16,419 nt of DNA from Methanoregulaceae archaeon (GTDB taxonomy: Archaea > Halobacteriota > Methanomicrobia > Methanomicrobiales > Methanospirillaceae): the NCBI GenBank assembly GCA_019695435.1, contig JACTVF010000014.1, positions 1 to 16,419 of the forward strand, given 5' to 3'. Every line of letters starts with the position of its first letter. The stretch's first letter is position 1. This document shows, in pieces, positions 1 to 5,912 of the stretch. Position numbers and translations under genes: made by a program. Under the pieces are notes generated by a model, which was not told the origin of the DNA, searched no databases, and worked only from the letters and a program-made list of their open reading frames with translations.

Positions 1-351
1 GAAGTCGTCAACATCATGGAGAGTGAGGACCTCAACGCCATCAAGGCCAAGATGAATGAACTCAAGGCCAGAGACCCCGGCGCATTCGCGGCTGACGCTA
101 TCGTCGTCGAGGTTAAAGAGGCTGGCGGTGGCGTTGAAGTCGCTGCTGCAGGAGCAAATCCCCAGTTCCTCGAGATCGAGAAGAGACTCGACAAGATCGA
201 GAAGAAAATCGAGTTCGTGGATGCTGAAGTGGCACAGCGTGTTGGGAGAAAGATCGGGAGAGATATCGGCATACTGTACGGCCTCGTTGCAGGATTAATC
301 GTATTTGTCATGCTGCTGTTTATGCTCCAGAAATTGATGGCATTGGTGTAA
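1..351 (+). CDS. mtrG: MtrA C-terminal tail fused to MtrG (partial, 5' end outside window)
   Basis: Part of the Na+-pumping methyl-tetrahydromethanopterin:coenzyme M methyltransferase of methanogenesis. The frame is open from base 1 (116 residues visible). Residues 1-40 match the end of the soluble MtrA corrinoid domain as I remember it from Methanosarcina and Methanothermobacter: EVVNI, then a helix with AIKAK, then KARDPGAF. After a Gly/Ala linker (41-55), residues 56-116 are a whole MtrG: the IEKRLDKIEKKIEFVDAEVA helix, the GRDIGILYG motif and one membrane segment (about 89-110). No ATG, GTG or TTG lies in frame in the linker, so MtrG cannot start on its own there. An ATG at 16 is possible, but it has no Shine-Dalgarno and MtrA homology continues upstream of it. 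I therefore read it as a fusion whose start lies outside the window. mtrH follows after 15 bases. Confidence 0.85.
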   Translation, partial: EVVNIMESEDLNAIKAKMNELKARDPGAFAADAIVVEVKEAGGGVEVAAAGANPQFLEIEKRLDKIEKKIEFVDAEVAQRVGRKIGRDIGILYGLVAGLIVFVMLLFMLQKLMALV

Positions 352-352
352 T

Positions 353-359
353 GGAGGTG
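353..359 (+). promoter_or_regulatory. Shine-Dalgarno of mtrH
   Basis: GGAGGTG begins two bases after the TAA of the preceding mtr gene and ends 7 bases before the ATG at 367. It fixes the mtrH start and shows that mtrH is translated independently on the polycistronic mtr message. Confidence 0.85.
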
Positions 360-366
360 TAAAACA

Positions 367-1404
367 ATGTTCAAATTCGAAAAAGAACAGAAGGTCTGGG
401 ACTTCAACGGCACTAAACTCGGTGGACAACCCGGGGAGTACCCGACCGTTCTTGCAGCCTCAATCTTCTACAACAAGCATGAGGCTGTACTGGACGACAA
501 GACAGGAAAGATTAACAAGCCGATGGCTGAGGCACTCTGGAACCGCTGTCAGACACTCTCTGACGCGACCGGTATTCCGCATATGATCCAGATCCTTGCT
601 GAATACCCGGAGGCGTTCGAAAGCTACATCAGCTGGTTCGACAGTATCGACAACAAGACTGCATTCCTGATGGACTCATCTGTGCCAAAGGCACTTGCCC
701 ATGCATGCAAGTACGTGACTGATGTCGGGCTCGCACATCGTGCGATCTACAACTCAATCAACGGTTCTATTGCACAGGAGAACATTGATGCGTTGAAGAA
801 CAGTGATGTGGATGCTGCGATTGTCCTCGCATTCAACCCGGCAGACCCGTCCGTCGCCGGCCGTGAGAAAGTGCTCACCGAAGGCGGCGTCGCAGGCCAG
901 AAGATGGGTATGATCCCAATCTCAGAAGAGTGCGGAATCACCCGCCCGATCCTTGACACGGCAGCAACCCCGCTCGGTCTTGGTTCCGGTAGTGCATACC
1001 GTGAGATCCTTGCCTGTAAGGCAATCCACGGTTTCCCGACCGGTGGTGCATACCACAACATGACCGTTGCCTGGACATGGCTCCGCCGCTGGAAGGGTAC
1101 CCACAAGACCCCGTCATTACTGGCAGAGGGCTACAAGGGCAACGATGTGCTGCTCGAGCAGATGTCCAAACACTACCTTGGCGGTATCGAGGGTATCAAG
1201 CAGGCTGCATGGTCTGCTCCCGATATCGGATGCAACATGATCGCAAGCACGCTCGGTGCTAACCTGATTATGTACGGTCCGATCGAGAACGTAGAAGCAA
1301 TGATCACGGCACAGGCATACACGGATATCGCTGTCCTCGAGGCAATGCGTCCCCTGGGTATCGATGTCAAGGCTGAAAACCACCCAATCTTTAAACTCAT
1401 CTAA
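367..1404 (+). CDS. mtrH: Tetrahydromethanopterin S-methyltransferase subunit H (MtrH)
   Basis: MtrH is the peripheral cytoplasmic subunit that transfers the methyl group from methyl-H4MPT to the cobamide carried by MtrA. The protein has 345 residues and starts at an ATG 7 bases after a GGAGGTG motif. It carries the family's N-terminal GGQPGEYPTVL (about 19-29), DSS (about 103-105), RAIYNSIN (about 124-131), AAIVLAFN, PTGGAYHNM and GPIENVEAM blocks, as expected for this TIM-barrel family, and ends in ENHPIFKL like other MtrH. The MtrH proteins I remember are about 310-316 residues; the excess lies mostly around residues 247-285, between the LRRWK helix and the APDIGCNM block. It is the last gene of the mtr operon, followed directly by a T12 tract. 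Confidence 0.97.
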   Translation: MFKFEKEQKVWDFNGTKLGGQPGEYPTVLAASIFYNKHEAVLDDKTGKINKPMAEALWNRCQTLSDATGIPHMIQILAEYPEAFESYISWFDSIDNKTAFLMDSSVPKALAHACKYVTDVGLAHRAIYNSINGSIAQENIDALKNSDVDAAIVLAFNPADPSVAGREKVLTEGGVAGQKMGMIPISEECGITRPILDTAATPLGLGSGSAYREILACKAIHGFPTGGAYHNMTVAWTWLRRWKGTHKTPSLLAEGYKGNDVLLEQMSKHYLGGIEGIKQAAWSAPDIGCNMIASTLGANLIMYGPIENVEAMITAQAYTDIAVLEAMRPLGIDVKAENHPIFKLI

Positions 1405-1416
1405 TTTTTTTTTTTT
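1405..1416 (+). terminator. T12 tract ending the mtr operon
   Basis: Twelve consecutive T residues begin immediately after the mtrH TAA, with no hairpin needed. Long T-tracts are the usual archaeal intrinsic termination signal, so this probably ends the mtr transcript. Confidence 0.8.
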
Positions 1417-1490
1417 GAGCGCCGCAGGGCCTGCTAGAAAATAAAGATCTTCCGGCACTGTAGAAATCCTCATACTATCTATCTTAACGC

Positions 1491-1566
1491 TCTCGGGAGC
1501 TTCGGCAAGTGTTGCCTTTCGCCCCCGCCGCTGTGACATTCCCCCATAGAGCGATAGCTCCCGAGA
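1491..1566. repeat. 11-bp perfect inverted repeat enclosing a small hairpin
   Basis: TCTCGGGAGCT (1491-1501) pairs fully with AGCTCCCGAGA (1556-1566). Inside, GGCAA-GTG-TTGCC (1504-1516) makes a second stem next to the first. It lies 75 bases downstream of the mtr T-tract and belongs to no gene I can identify. It could be a folded RNA or a binding site. Confidence 0.5.
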
Positions 1567-1643
1567 AGGTAATACAACATCATCGCGAAAGCAGAAAGGG
1601 GCGGTTCAGGGGGACAGGAACGGTCCCCTCCGTCATTAGGTGT

Positions 1644-1667
1644 TTTGTTTTTTTGTTGAAAAACAAA
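1644..1667 (-). terminator. A/T-rich hairpin, probable end of the TPR transcript
   Basis: On the - strand, 65 bases past the TPR stop codon, a 9-bp stem (TTTGTTTTT/AAAAACAAA) gives two U-rich runs. It could also stop read-through from mtrH on the + strand. Assigned by position and composition only. Confidence 0.4.
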
Positions 1668-1731
1668 GAATTCTACAGACACCGATTTTCCCGCTATCGT
1701 TCGTTCTCGTCTGCACCTGTCGAAAGCCCCC

Positions 1732-2340
1732 TCACCTGCCAAACATATGCTGGTGGCTCTCGTCGGCTTCTGCATTCCGTCCCAGCCGGCGCAGGGCCTC
1801 GGCCCGGTTCTGCCAGACAAAGGAATTGATCGGATTAATGCGGATCGCCAGATCAAAAGCTGCAAGCGCTTTTTCGTTCCTGCCAAGGCCCAGCAGTGCG
1901 ATCCCTTTTGCGGTCATCGCCCGGATATTATTCGTACTGGTATCGAGGATACGGTCGAAGCAGGCGATGGCATCCTCATATCTCCCCAGCGCATTTAAGG
2001 CATAGCCTTTGTTTGCAAGGGCGAGCATGTAGTCCGGGTCGAGAGCAAGGGCACGCTCGAAACAGGTAACAGACTCTGCGAACCTGCCGATCTTGCGCAG
2101 CGTGTACCCCTTCTCGTACCACGTCGTCATAAGGTGCGGGTTTTTTTCCAGCGCACGGTCATAACAGGCAATGGCATCCTCGTGCCGGCCGAGGGCGTAA
2201 AAGACCTCCCCCTTCTGTTCAAGCGCCGTGGTGTTTGCAGCGTCTTCCGCAAGAATTTTGTCGTATTCGGCGAGAGCATCGTCGTACCGTCCAACCCGGG
2301 CCAGATGGTGCGCTGCCTCAAGTAGTGCCGTGACGTCCAT
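1732..2340 (-). CDS. Tetratricopeptide repeat (TPR) protein
   Basis: A 202-residue protein made almost wholly of TPR units of 34 residues: about 3-36, 37-70, 71-104, 105-138, 139-172 and a last one, 173-202. Each shows the pattern of Gly and Ala at the helix turn (for example ALGRYEDAIACFDRIL) and ends near a Pro or Asn. No signal peptide, membrane segment or enzyme domain is visible, so it should be a cytoplasmic protein-protein scaffold; the partner cannot be told from the sequence. Such short TPR-only proteins are common in Methanomicrobiales and Methanosarcinales. It is a single gene convergent with mtrH and has its own TATA-like box upstream. The start at 2340 is the first ATG downstream of that box. 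Confidence 0.9.
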   Translation of the reverse strand: MDVTALLEAAHHLARVGRYDDALAEYDKILAEDAANTTALEQKGEVFYALGRHEDAIACYDRALEKNPHLMTTWYEKGYTLRKIGRFAESVTCFERALALDPDYMLALANKGYALNALGRYEDAIACFDRILDTSTNNIRAMTAKGIALLGLGRNEKALAAFDLAIRINPINSFVWQNRAEALRRLGRNAEADESHQHMFGR

Positions 2341-2370
2341 ATCCCATCATACACAGATACGCTCTCTCTG

Positions 2371-2380
2371 TAATAAAATA
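2371..2380 (-). promoter_or_regulatory. TATA-like box for the TPR gene
   Basis: On the - strand the sequence TATTTTATTA lies 31-40 bases before the ATG at 2340. With the usual spacing of about 25 bases this would give a short leader of roughly 8-10 bases. Confidence 0.45.
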
Positions 2381-2414
2381 CCCATGTAAAAAACGGATAC
2401 CGGAAAAGGGCGGG

Positions 2415-2420
2415 AAAAAA
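2415..2420 (-). terminator. T6 tract after the surface protein gene
   Basis: On the - strand a run of six T lies 7 bases beyond the stop codon of the surface protein gene, preceded by a GGTAACGGGTC segment. It is a plausible archaeal T-tract terminator. Confidence 0.4.
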
Positions 2421-2426
2421 GACCCG

Positions 2427-3149
2427 TTACCTGCGGTTCACCCGGTACAGGAGCAGACCGGTGCCGCTCAGCACCGCGATGATGGCAGTCATTGGCTGCA
2501 TGGTCGCCTTCATGGTGGTGGTCTGCAGGGTGGTGATCCTCACAGCGGCCGTGGTAGAGACGACGGGGATGACAGGTACTGCCGGCTGCCGGGCGGGAGT
2601 GGAAGGAATCACCGGGGCAGGGATCTCCACCGATTGCACCGTGGTCTGGGTAGTGACCTGCTCGTCAAGATGCAGTGTGTAGGACGAGCTGCTGCTGCCT
2701 CCCTTGCGGGAACCGGGATCCTGCAGGTACACCGAGAGCGTTTTGTACGTGTCGCTGCCGCCCAGATGCGAATAATCGACGGGTTCGGTGCTCACGTAGA
2801 CGATATAGGTCCCGGGGTTTATCTCGTTCCAGATCCGCGATGTGTCCCAGTTAAACCACCACTGCTGGCTGCTGTCGAGGTCGACAATGGTGAAGTGTCC
2901 CTGATCGGCGCGCTGGGTCACATCGGTGAGGGTCACGCCGTCAGTGGGGAGACCCGGGCCGGTCATAAACAGATACACCTGAGTGCCCCGGTAGGAGTAG
3001 CCGTGCATGTCGATAATATCCCCGAGATATCCGGTAGCGTATACATCGGCCGCACTGACACCTGTCACCAGCAGGCATGACGCCATACAGATGAGTATAG
3101 CGATAGCGGCCCCGGAACGGTACGAGAACAACGGTTGTATCGGGGTCAT
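2427..3149 (-). CDS. Secreted or cell-surface protein, S-layer-like, with C-terminal anchor
   Basis: A 240-residue protein. Residues 1-33 form a signal peptide (basic RSG, then a hydrophobic core, cleavage likely after VSA). Residues 34-155 form one compact beta-rich domain with GTQVYLFMTGPGLP, TDVTQRADQGHFT and PGTYIVYVSTEPVD, a pattern I associate with Methanomicrobiales S-layer-type glycoproteins. A Gly/Ser patch and a Thr/Pro-rich stalk (about 165-215) follow, then a final hydrophobic helix ending in YRVNRR. The stalk would suit O-glycosylation. No PGF motif is seen, so archaeosortase processing is not supported. The start at 3149 is preferred over an upstream in-frame start at 3224, because the TATA box at 3172-3180 would place transcription start on or next to this ATG and the signal peptide then begins properly. 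Confidence 0.75.
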   Translation of the reverse strand: MTPIQPLFSYRSGAAIAILICMASCLLVTGVSAADVYATGYLGDIIDMHGYSYRGTQVYLFMTGPGLPTDGVTLTDVTQRADQGHFTIVDLDSSQQWWFNWDTSRIWNEINPGTYIVYVSTEPVDYSHLGGSDTYKTLSVYLQDPGSRKGGSSSSSYTLHLDEQVTTQTTVQSVEIPAPVIPSTPARQPAVPVIPVVSTTAAVRITTLQTTTMKATMQPMTAIIAVLSGTGLLLYRVNRR

Positions 3150-3171
3150 TATAGAGAATAAACTACCGGGG

Positions 3172-3180
3172 AGTATATTT
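3172..3180 (-). promoter_or_regulatory. TATA box of the surface protein gene, probable leaderless start
   Basis: On the - strand AAATATACT is centred about 27 bases before the ATG at 3149. At normal archaeal spacing the transcript would begin at the A of that ATG or within a base or two of it, giving a leaderless mRNA. No Shine-Dalgarno is present, which agrees. Confidence 0.6.
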
Positions 3181-3194
3181 GTTGCGGGGCCGAC

Positions 3195-3200
3195 AAAAAA
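3195..3200 (-). terminator. T6 tract after the unknown protein gene
   Basis: A run of six T on the - strand lies about 75 bases after the stop of the 3276-3731 gene and just before the TATA box of the next gene, a plausible end for the upstream transcript. Confidence 0.35.
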
Positions 3201-3275
3201 CCACCCTGAACGCATCCATGACAAGGGATGCCGGCAAAAGTGAGCAGGTGAGGGTACCAGGAACGTGCCTGAACG

Positions 3276-3731
3276 TCAGTACAAACGGTAGATATAAAAG
3301 CCATCCTGCTCGTGCTCGGCCTGGTCGTAGTCGGCAAGCAGGTTCTTCCGGTTGCCGTAGGAGAGCATCCGTTTCCTGAGGGGTTCCATCCCGCACGTAT
3401 GGTAGATCAGTTTTTTGATCTCCTCGTTTGCCTGCCGTATCTCCTTTGTCTTCACCTTCCCCAGCAGGTCGGCAGGATAGGCTCCGATATCAAAATAGGC
3501 AAAGAGCGACTCAAGGGAAATGAGCCAGAGCTTTTCCTGCACCGCGTTCTCTGCAGCCTGCGTTGCCTCTGCATCAGCAAGGACAAGATACGCTTCATCA
3601 TTGCCATGGAAAAAAGCCTTGAACCCGTACAGGTGGCCGTTCGAGATGCGGAGCGCGGTTTTGTCAACACCGAGAAACCGGGCGAGCGCCTCACGCTTCT
3701 GCTCCATCACCGGATCCTGACTCTTGTGCAT
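3276..3731 (-). CDS. Conserved-looking protein of unknown function
   Basis: I do not recognise this family. From the ATG at 3731 the protein has 151 residues; the frame also offers starts at 3749 and 3707. The 3731 start is preferred because GGGGTG sits 5 bases upstream of it. The N-terminal half looks like an alpha/beta fold (a charged helix EQKREALARFLG, then a strand LYGFKAFFHG, AYLVLADAEATQAA, and LWLISLESLFAYFDIG). The second half is helical and charged (KVKTKEIRQANEEIKKLIYH, PLRKRMLSYG) and ends in an acidic-aromatic tail DGFYIYRLY. There is one Cys in the helical half and no Cys pair, signal peptide, membrane segment or known catalytic motif, so it should be cytoplasmic. It stands alone between two other single genes and is GC-rich like them. 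Confidence 0.7.
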   Translation of the reverse strand: MHKSQDPVMEQKREALARFLGVDKTALRISNGHLYGFKAFFHGNDEAYLVLADAEATQAAENAVQEKLWLISLESLFAYFDIGAYPADLLGKVKTKEIRQANEEIKKLIYHTCGMEPLRKRMLSYGNRKNLLADYDQAEHEQDGFYIYRLY

Positions 3732-3793
3732 CTGACACCCCAGTACCATCAGCAGATGAAATCATATGCGTAGTGTGTGCACATTCAGCATGG

Positions 3794-3801
3794 ATGTATA
3801 A
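3794..3801 (-). promoter_or_regulatory. Possible TATA box for the unknown protein gene
   Basis: On the - strand CTTATACA lies about 63-70 bases before the ATG at 3731, so a transcript would begin near 3770 with a leader of about 40 bases. The match is modest. Confidence 0.35.
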
Positions 3802-3857
3802 GGTATTAAGATACGCCATTTACGCCCTGAATGGCCAAGGGGGATAAACAACCAGGG

Positions 3858-3863
3858 AAAAAA
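3858..3863 (-). terminator. T6 tract after the rubredoxin gene
   Basis: On the - strand CTCTCTTTTTTCCC, with six T in a row, lies 32 bases beyond the rubredoxin stop codon. It is a probable transcript end. Confidence 0.45.
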
Positions 3864-3895
3864 GAGAGAACAGAAGAGTCCTGGACTACATCCTG

Positions 3896-4480
3896 TCAGT
3901 CATCAAGCGCATCGAATCCCTGTTTTAACACCTTCCCGAACTGGACGCTGATCTTCGGGTCCTGGGCGCAGACAGGACATTTGTAATCATCAGGAAGATC
4001 TTCGAACTTTGTACCGGGCTTTATGCCATTGTGGGGTTCACCGCGTTTCTCGTCATACACGTACCCGCAGATCACACAGATGTACCGGGTGGGCACCCAC
4101 TCGTCAAAACCCCATGTGCCGATCTTGCCACGTCCCTCGTACCCGCAGACCGGGCAGACATAGTCTTCAGGAAGGTCTTCAAAGGGTGTTCCCGCCGGGA
4201 TACCGTTATGCGGTTCCCCGCGGAGCGGCGAGTAGATATACCCACAGAGCCGGCACTTGTACCGCTTCAGTTTGTACACGGAAATCTTCTTTTTCGGGGA
4301 TTTCTTTACGGTCTTTTTCCCGCCGGCCTTTCCTTTTTTTATTCCTGTGGTTTTCTTTGCCGGTGCGGCCGTTTTTTGCGTGGCTGCTTTTTTCATCGGT
4401 ACCGGGGACTTTGCCGGGTGAACGACCCGCTTTCCCGCTTTAGATCCGGAAGATCCGGAAACTTTCTTCGTTCCTGGCAT
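3896..4480 (-). CDS. Tandem rubredoxin with Lys-rich N-terminal tail
   Basis: A 194-residue protein. Residues 1-73 are a basic, low-complexity tail rich in Lys, Ala, Pro, Gly and Ser (PAKK and KKSPKKK runs). Residues 74-113 and 133-172 are two rubredoxin domains, each with both Cys pairs intact (Cys76/79 with 109/112, and Cys135/138 with 168/171), so each should hold one iron atom coordinated by four Cys. Both share the RGEPHNGI and FEDLP.DY.CPVC core. Rubredoxins carry single electrons in the cytoplasm, in methanogens often to oxygen- or peroxide-detoxifying flavoproteins; the partner is not evident here. The start at 4480 has GGAG 7 bases upstream, while an in-frame ATG at 4555 would lie upstream of the expected transcription start. 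It is divergent from the APC permease gene. Confidence 0.9.
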   Translation of the reverse strand: MPGTKKVSGSSGSKAGKRVVHPAKSPVPMKKAATQKTAAPAKKTTGIKKGKAGGKKTVKKSPKKKISVYKLKRYKCRLCGYIYSPLRGEPHNGIPAGTPFEDLPEDYVCPVCGYEGRGKIGTWGFDEWVPTRYICVICGYVYDEKRGEPHNGIKPGTKFEDLPDDYKCPVCAQDPKISVQFGKVLKQGFDALDD

Positions 4481-4494
4481 GGGTGCTCTCCAAA

Positions 4495-4507
4495 CCGGAC
4501 GGTCCGG
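4495..4507. promoter_or_regulatory. Perfect dyad in the rubredoxin leader, possible operator or hairpin
   Basis: CCGGAC-G-GTCCGG reads the same on both strands around a central base. It sits 3 bases upstream of the rubredoxin GGAG motif. Further GTCCGG or GTCCG copies on the + strand lie at 4515-4520 and 4531-4535. It could be a protein binding site or, in RNA, a 5-bp hairpin masking the ribosome site. No regulator can be named. Confidence 0.35.
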
Positions 4508-4561
4508 GCTGATTGTCCGGCCCGACACACGTCCGCTATATCGGATGATGGCCACTACCGG

Positions 4562-4574
4562 ATATTATATATTA
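4562..4574. promoter_or_regulatory. A/T-rich TATA element in the divergent rubredoxin/permease region
   Basis: ATATTATATATTA is nearly symmetric and is the only strong TATA-like sequence between the two divergent genes. On the - strand it would start a rubredoxin transcript near 4540 (leader of about 60 bases). On the + strand it would start a permease transcript near 4595 (leader of about 90 bases). Which direction, or both, cannot be told. Confidence 0.5.
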
Positions 4575-4683
4575 TGAATGATGCAATCGGATCGACGGGA
4601 GATACTGATTTACCCAATCCCATGGATATACCTGTCATCCCGGACTCATCCCCCGGACTAAACCCTTGACGAGGACCCGCACC

Positions 4684-5844
4684 ATGGCAGAAACTACCTC
4701 CTACCGTCGATCGCTCGGCCTTCTTGAGCTGGTGAGCCTGGGAGTCGGTGGGACGATCGGCTCCGGTATCTTTGTCGTCCCGGGTATTGCCGCGCGTCTC
4801 ACCGGTGTCTGGTCGCTGTTCGCCTGGCTGATCGTCGCCGTCTCCGCATCCTGTGTCCTTTTCTCCCTTGCCTCGGTATCTGCCCGGTTCACGGACTCAG
4901 GGGGGTTCTACTCCCTCTTCGAGTCCGTCTTTGGCCGGAGGGCGGCAGCGCCGTTGATCGTCATATACCTCGTTTCATCCATCTTCGGGATCTCGACCAT
5001 TGCCGCCGGGATCGGGCAGTATATCGGTTACTTCGGGCTCGCGCAGGTACTCGTCATCGAGATCGGGATCATCGCCGGGTTCTGCTGCATCAATATCATC
5101 GGGATCTCCCTTGCGGGAAAGACCGAAACCCTCCTCACCCTCATCAAGATCGTCCCGCTGATCCTGATCGCGTTCCTGCTACTCCCGTTTGTCAGGCTGG
5201 AGAATCTTGCTCCTGCGGCCCCGCTCACCACCGCCGGCCTGCTTGCGACGGTTATTATCGTGTACTGGCCATTTACCGGTTTTGAGATCAGTGCGATTCC
5301 TGTCGAGGAGACCACCGATCCCCGGCTCATTAAAAAATCCCTGATCTGTGTCATGGCAATCGTCGTCTCGGTGTATCTTCTCCTCAATATTGCGTTGATC
5401 GGGAGCGTTGGCGTTGCTGTACTCGCCGCATCGCCAGCCCCCGTCGCAACTGCTGCCGCGCTTGTGATAGCAGATGCAGGACCCGTGGTGGTCTGTATCG
5501 GTATCGTCGCCATGCTCTCGGCGATCAATGCGTACATCATCGGCACATCAAGGATCCTCCAGAACCTCTCGGCACGGTTTGGCATCCCCCGGCTCCGCAA
5601 ACTGGGTGCCCGGGGTACCCCGGTCTATGCGCTGGTCGCCGGGTGCGGTATTGCCGCAAGCCTCCTGCTCATCTCCAATCACTTCGACCAGCTGGCAAGC
5701 ATCTCCGTGATTACGACCCTTATCCCCTACCTGTTTTTCTGTATCGCCTCATGGATCCTCGTTGAGAAGACGCGGACGCGGGTGGTATCAGCGGCGGGAG
5801 CCCTGTCCACGTTCGCCATCCTGATCCTCTATTTTTTTCTTTAA
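4684..5844 (+). CDS. APC-family amino acid permease
   Basis: A polytopic inner-membrane transporter of 386 residues in the amino acid-polyamine-organocation superfamily. It opens with the family signature in the first helix (GVGGTIGSGIFVVPG, residues 20-34), has a FTDSGGFYSLFESVFG loop after the second helix, and the mid-protein YWPFTGFEIS...PVEET motif (about 193-210) typical of helix 6 and the following loop. About eleven or twelve hydrophobic segments cover the protein, which is somewhat shorter than the usual 430-480 residues. It should take up amino acids or a related cation; the substrate cannot be told. The ATG at 4684 is chosen because GAGG lies 9 bases upstream; an in-frame TTG at 4666 would add six residues and has no such motif. 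It is followed by the MarC gene after 68 bases. Confidence 0.92.
   Translation: MAETTSYRRSLGLLELVSLGVGGTIGSGIFVVPGIAARLTGVWSLFAWLIVAVSASCVLFSLASVSARFTDSGGFYSLFESVFGRRAAAPLIVIYLVSSIFGISTIAAGIGQYIGYFGLAQVLVIEIGIIAGFCCINIIGISLAGKTETLLTLIKIVPLILIAFLLLPFVRLENLAPAAPLTTAGLLATVIIVYWPFTGFEISAIPVEETTDPRLIKKSLICVMAIVVSVYLLLNIALIGSVGVAVLAASPAPVATAAALVIADAGPVVVCIGIVAMLSAINAYIIGTSRILQNLSARFGIPRLRKLGARGTPVYALVAGCGIAASLLLISNHFDQLASISVITTLIPYLFFCIASWILVEKTRTRVVSAAGALSTFAILILYFFL
5832..5838 (+). terminator. T7 tract overlapping the end of the permease gene
   Basis: Seven T in a row encode the last Phe-Phe codons of the permease, just before its TAA. It may act as a T-tract terminator; the next gene has its own TATA-like box. 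Confidence 0.35.
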
Positions 5845-5872
5845 GACCCCTGCCACGGTGACAAAGCCCGCG

Positions 5873-5880
5873 AATTTATC
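5873..5880 (+). promoter_or_regulatory. TATA-like box of the MarC-family gene
   Basis: AATTTATC lies 33-40 bases before the ATG at 5913, predicting a leader of roughly 10 bases. The match is moderate; read-through from the permease gene is the alternative. Confidence 0.4.
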
Positions 5881-5912
5881 CGTCAGAACCGCACATGATC
5901 TGAAGTAGAGAT

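Larger units (their letters stand above)
1405..1731. other. Intergenic region after the mtr operon, with two inverted repeats
   Basis: No convincing gene in 327 bases; open frames here lack ribosome sites and recognisable protein composition. It holds the T12 tract; a perfect 11-bp inverted repeat (1491-1501 with 1556-1566) enclosing a small GGCAA/TTGCC hairpin (1504-1516); and an A/T hairpin TTTGTTTTT/AAAAACAAA (1644-1652 with 1659-1667) lying downstream of the convergent TPR gene. The two flanking genes converge, so most of this is transcript-end sequence. Confidence 0.6.

Noticed and set aside
16..351. Stand-alone MtrG starting at the ATG at 16
   Set aside because: There is no Shine-Dalgarno before it, and the codons upstream (EVVNI) continue the MtrA match in frame, so the start is more likely outside the window.
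3150..3224. 25-residue N-terminal extension of the surface protein
   Set aside because: It lies over the TATA box, would place the signal peptide internally, and has no ribosome site of its own.
4481..4555. 25-residue N-terminal extension of the rubredoxin
   Set aside because: The upstream ATG lies between the TATA element and the expected transcription start; a GGAG motif supports 4480.
4031..4669. Long + strand open frame opposite the rubredoxin gene
   Set aside because: It is antisense to eight conserved Cys codons and the Lys-rich tail; its Phe-rich and Arg-rich composition is the complement of those codons.
5028..5600. 190-residue - strand frame inside the permease
   Set aside because: Antisense shadow of a GC-rich membrane protein gene, with no ribosome site and no recognisable family.
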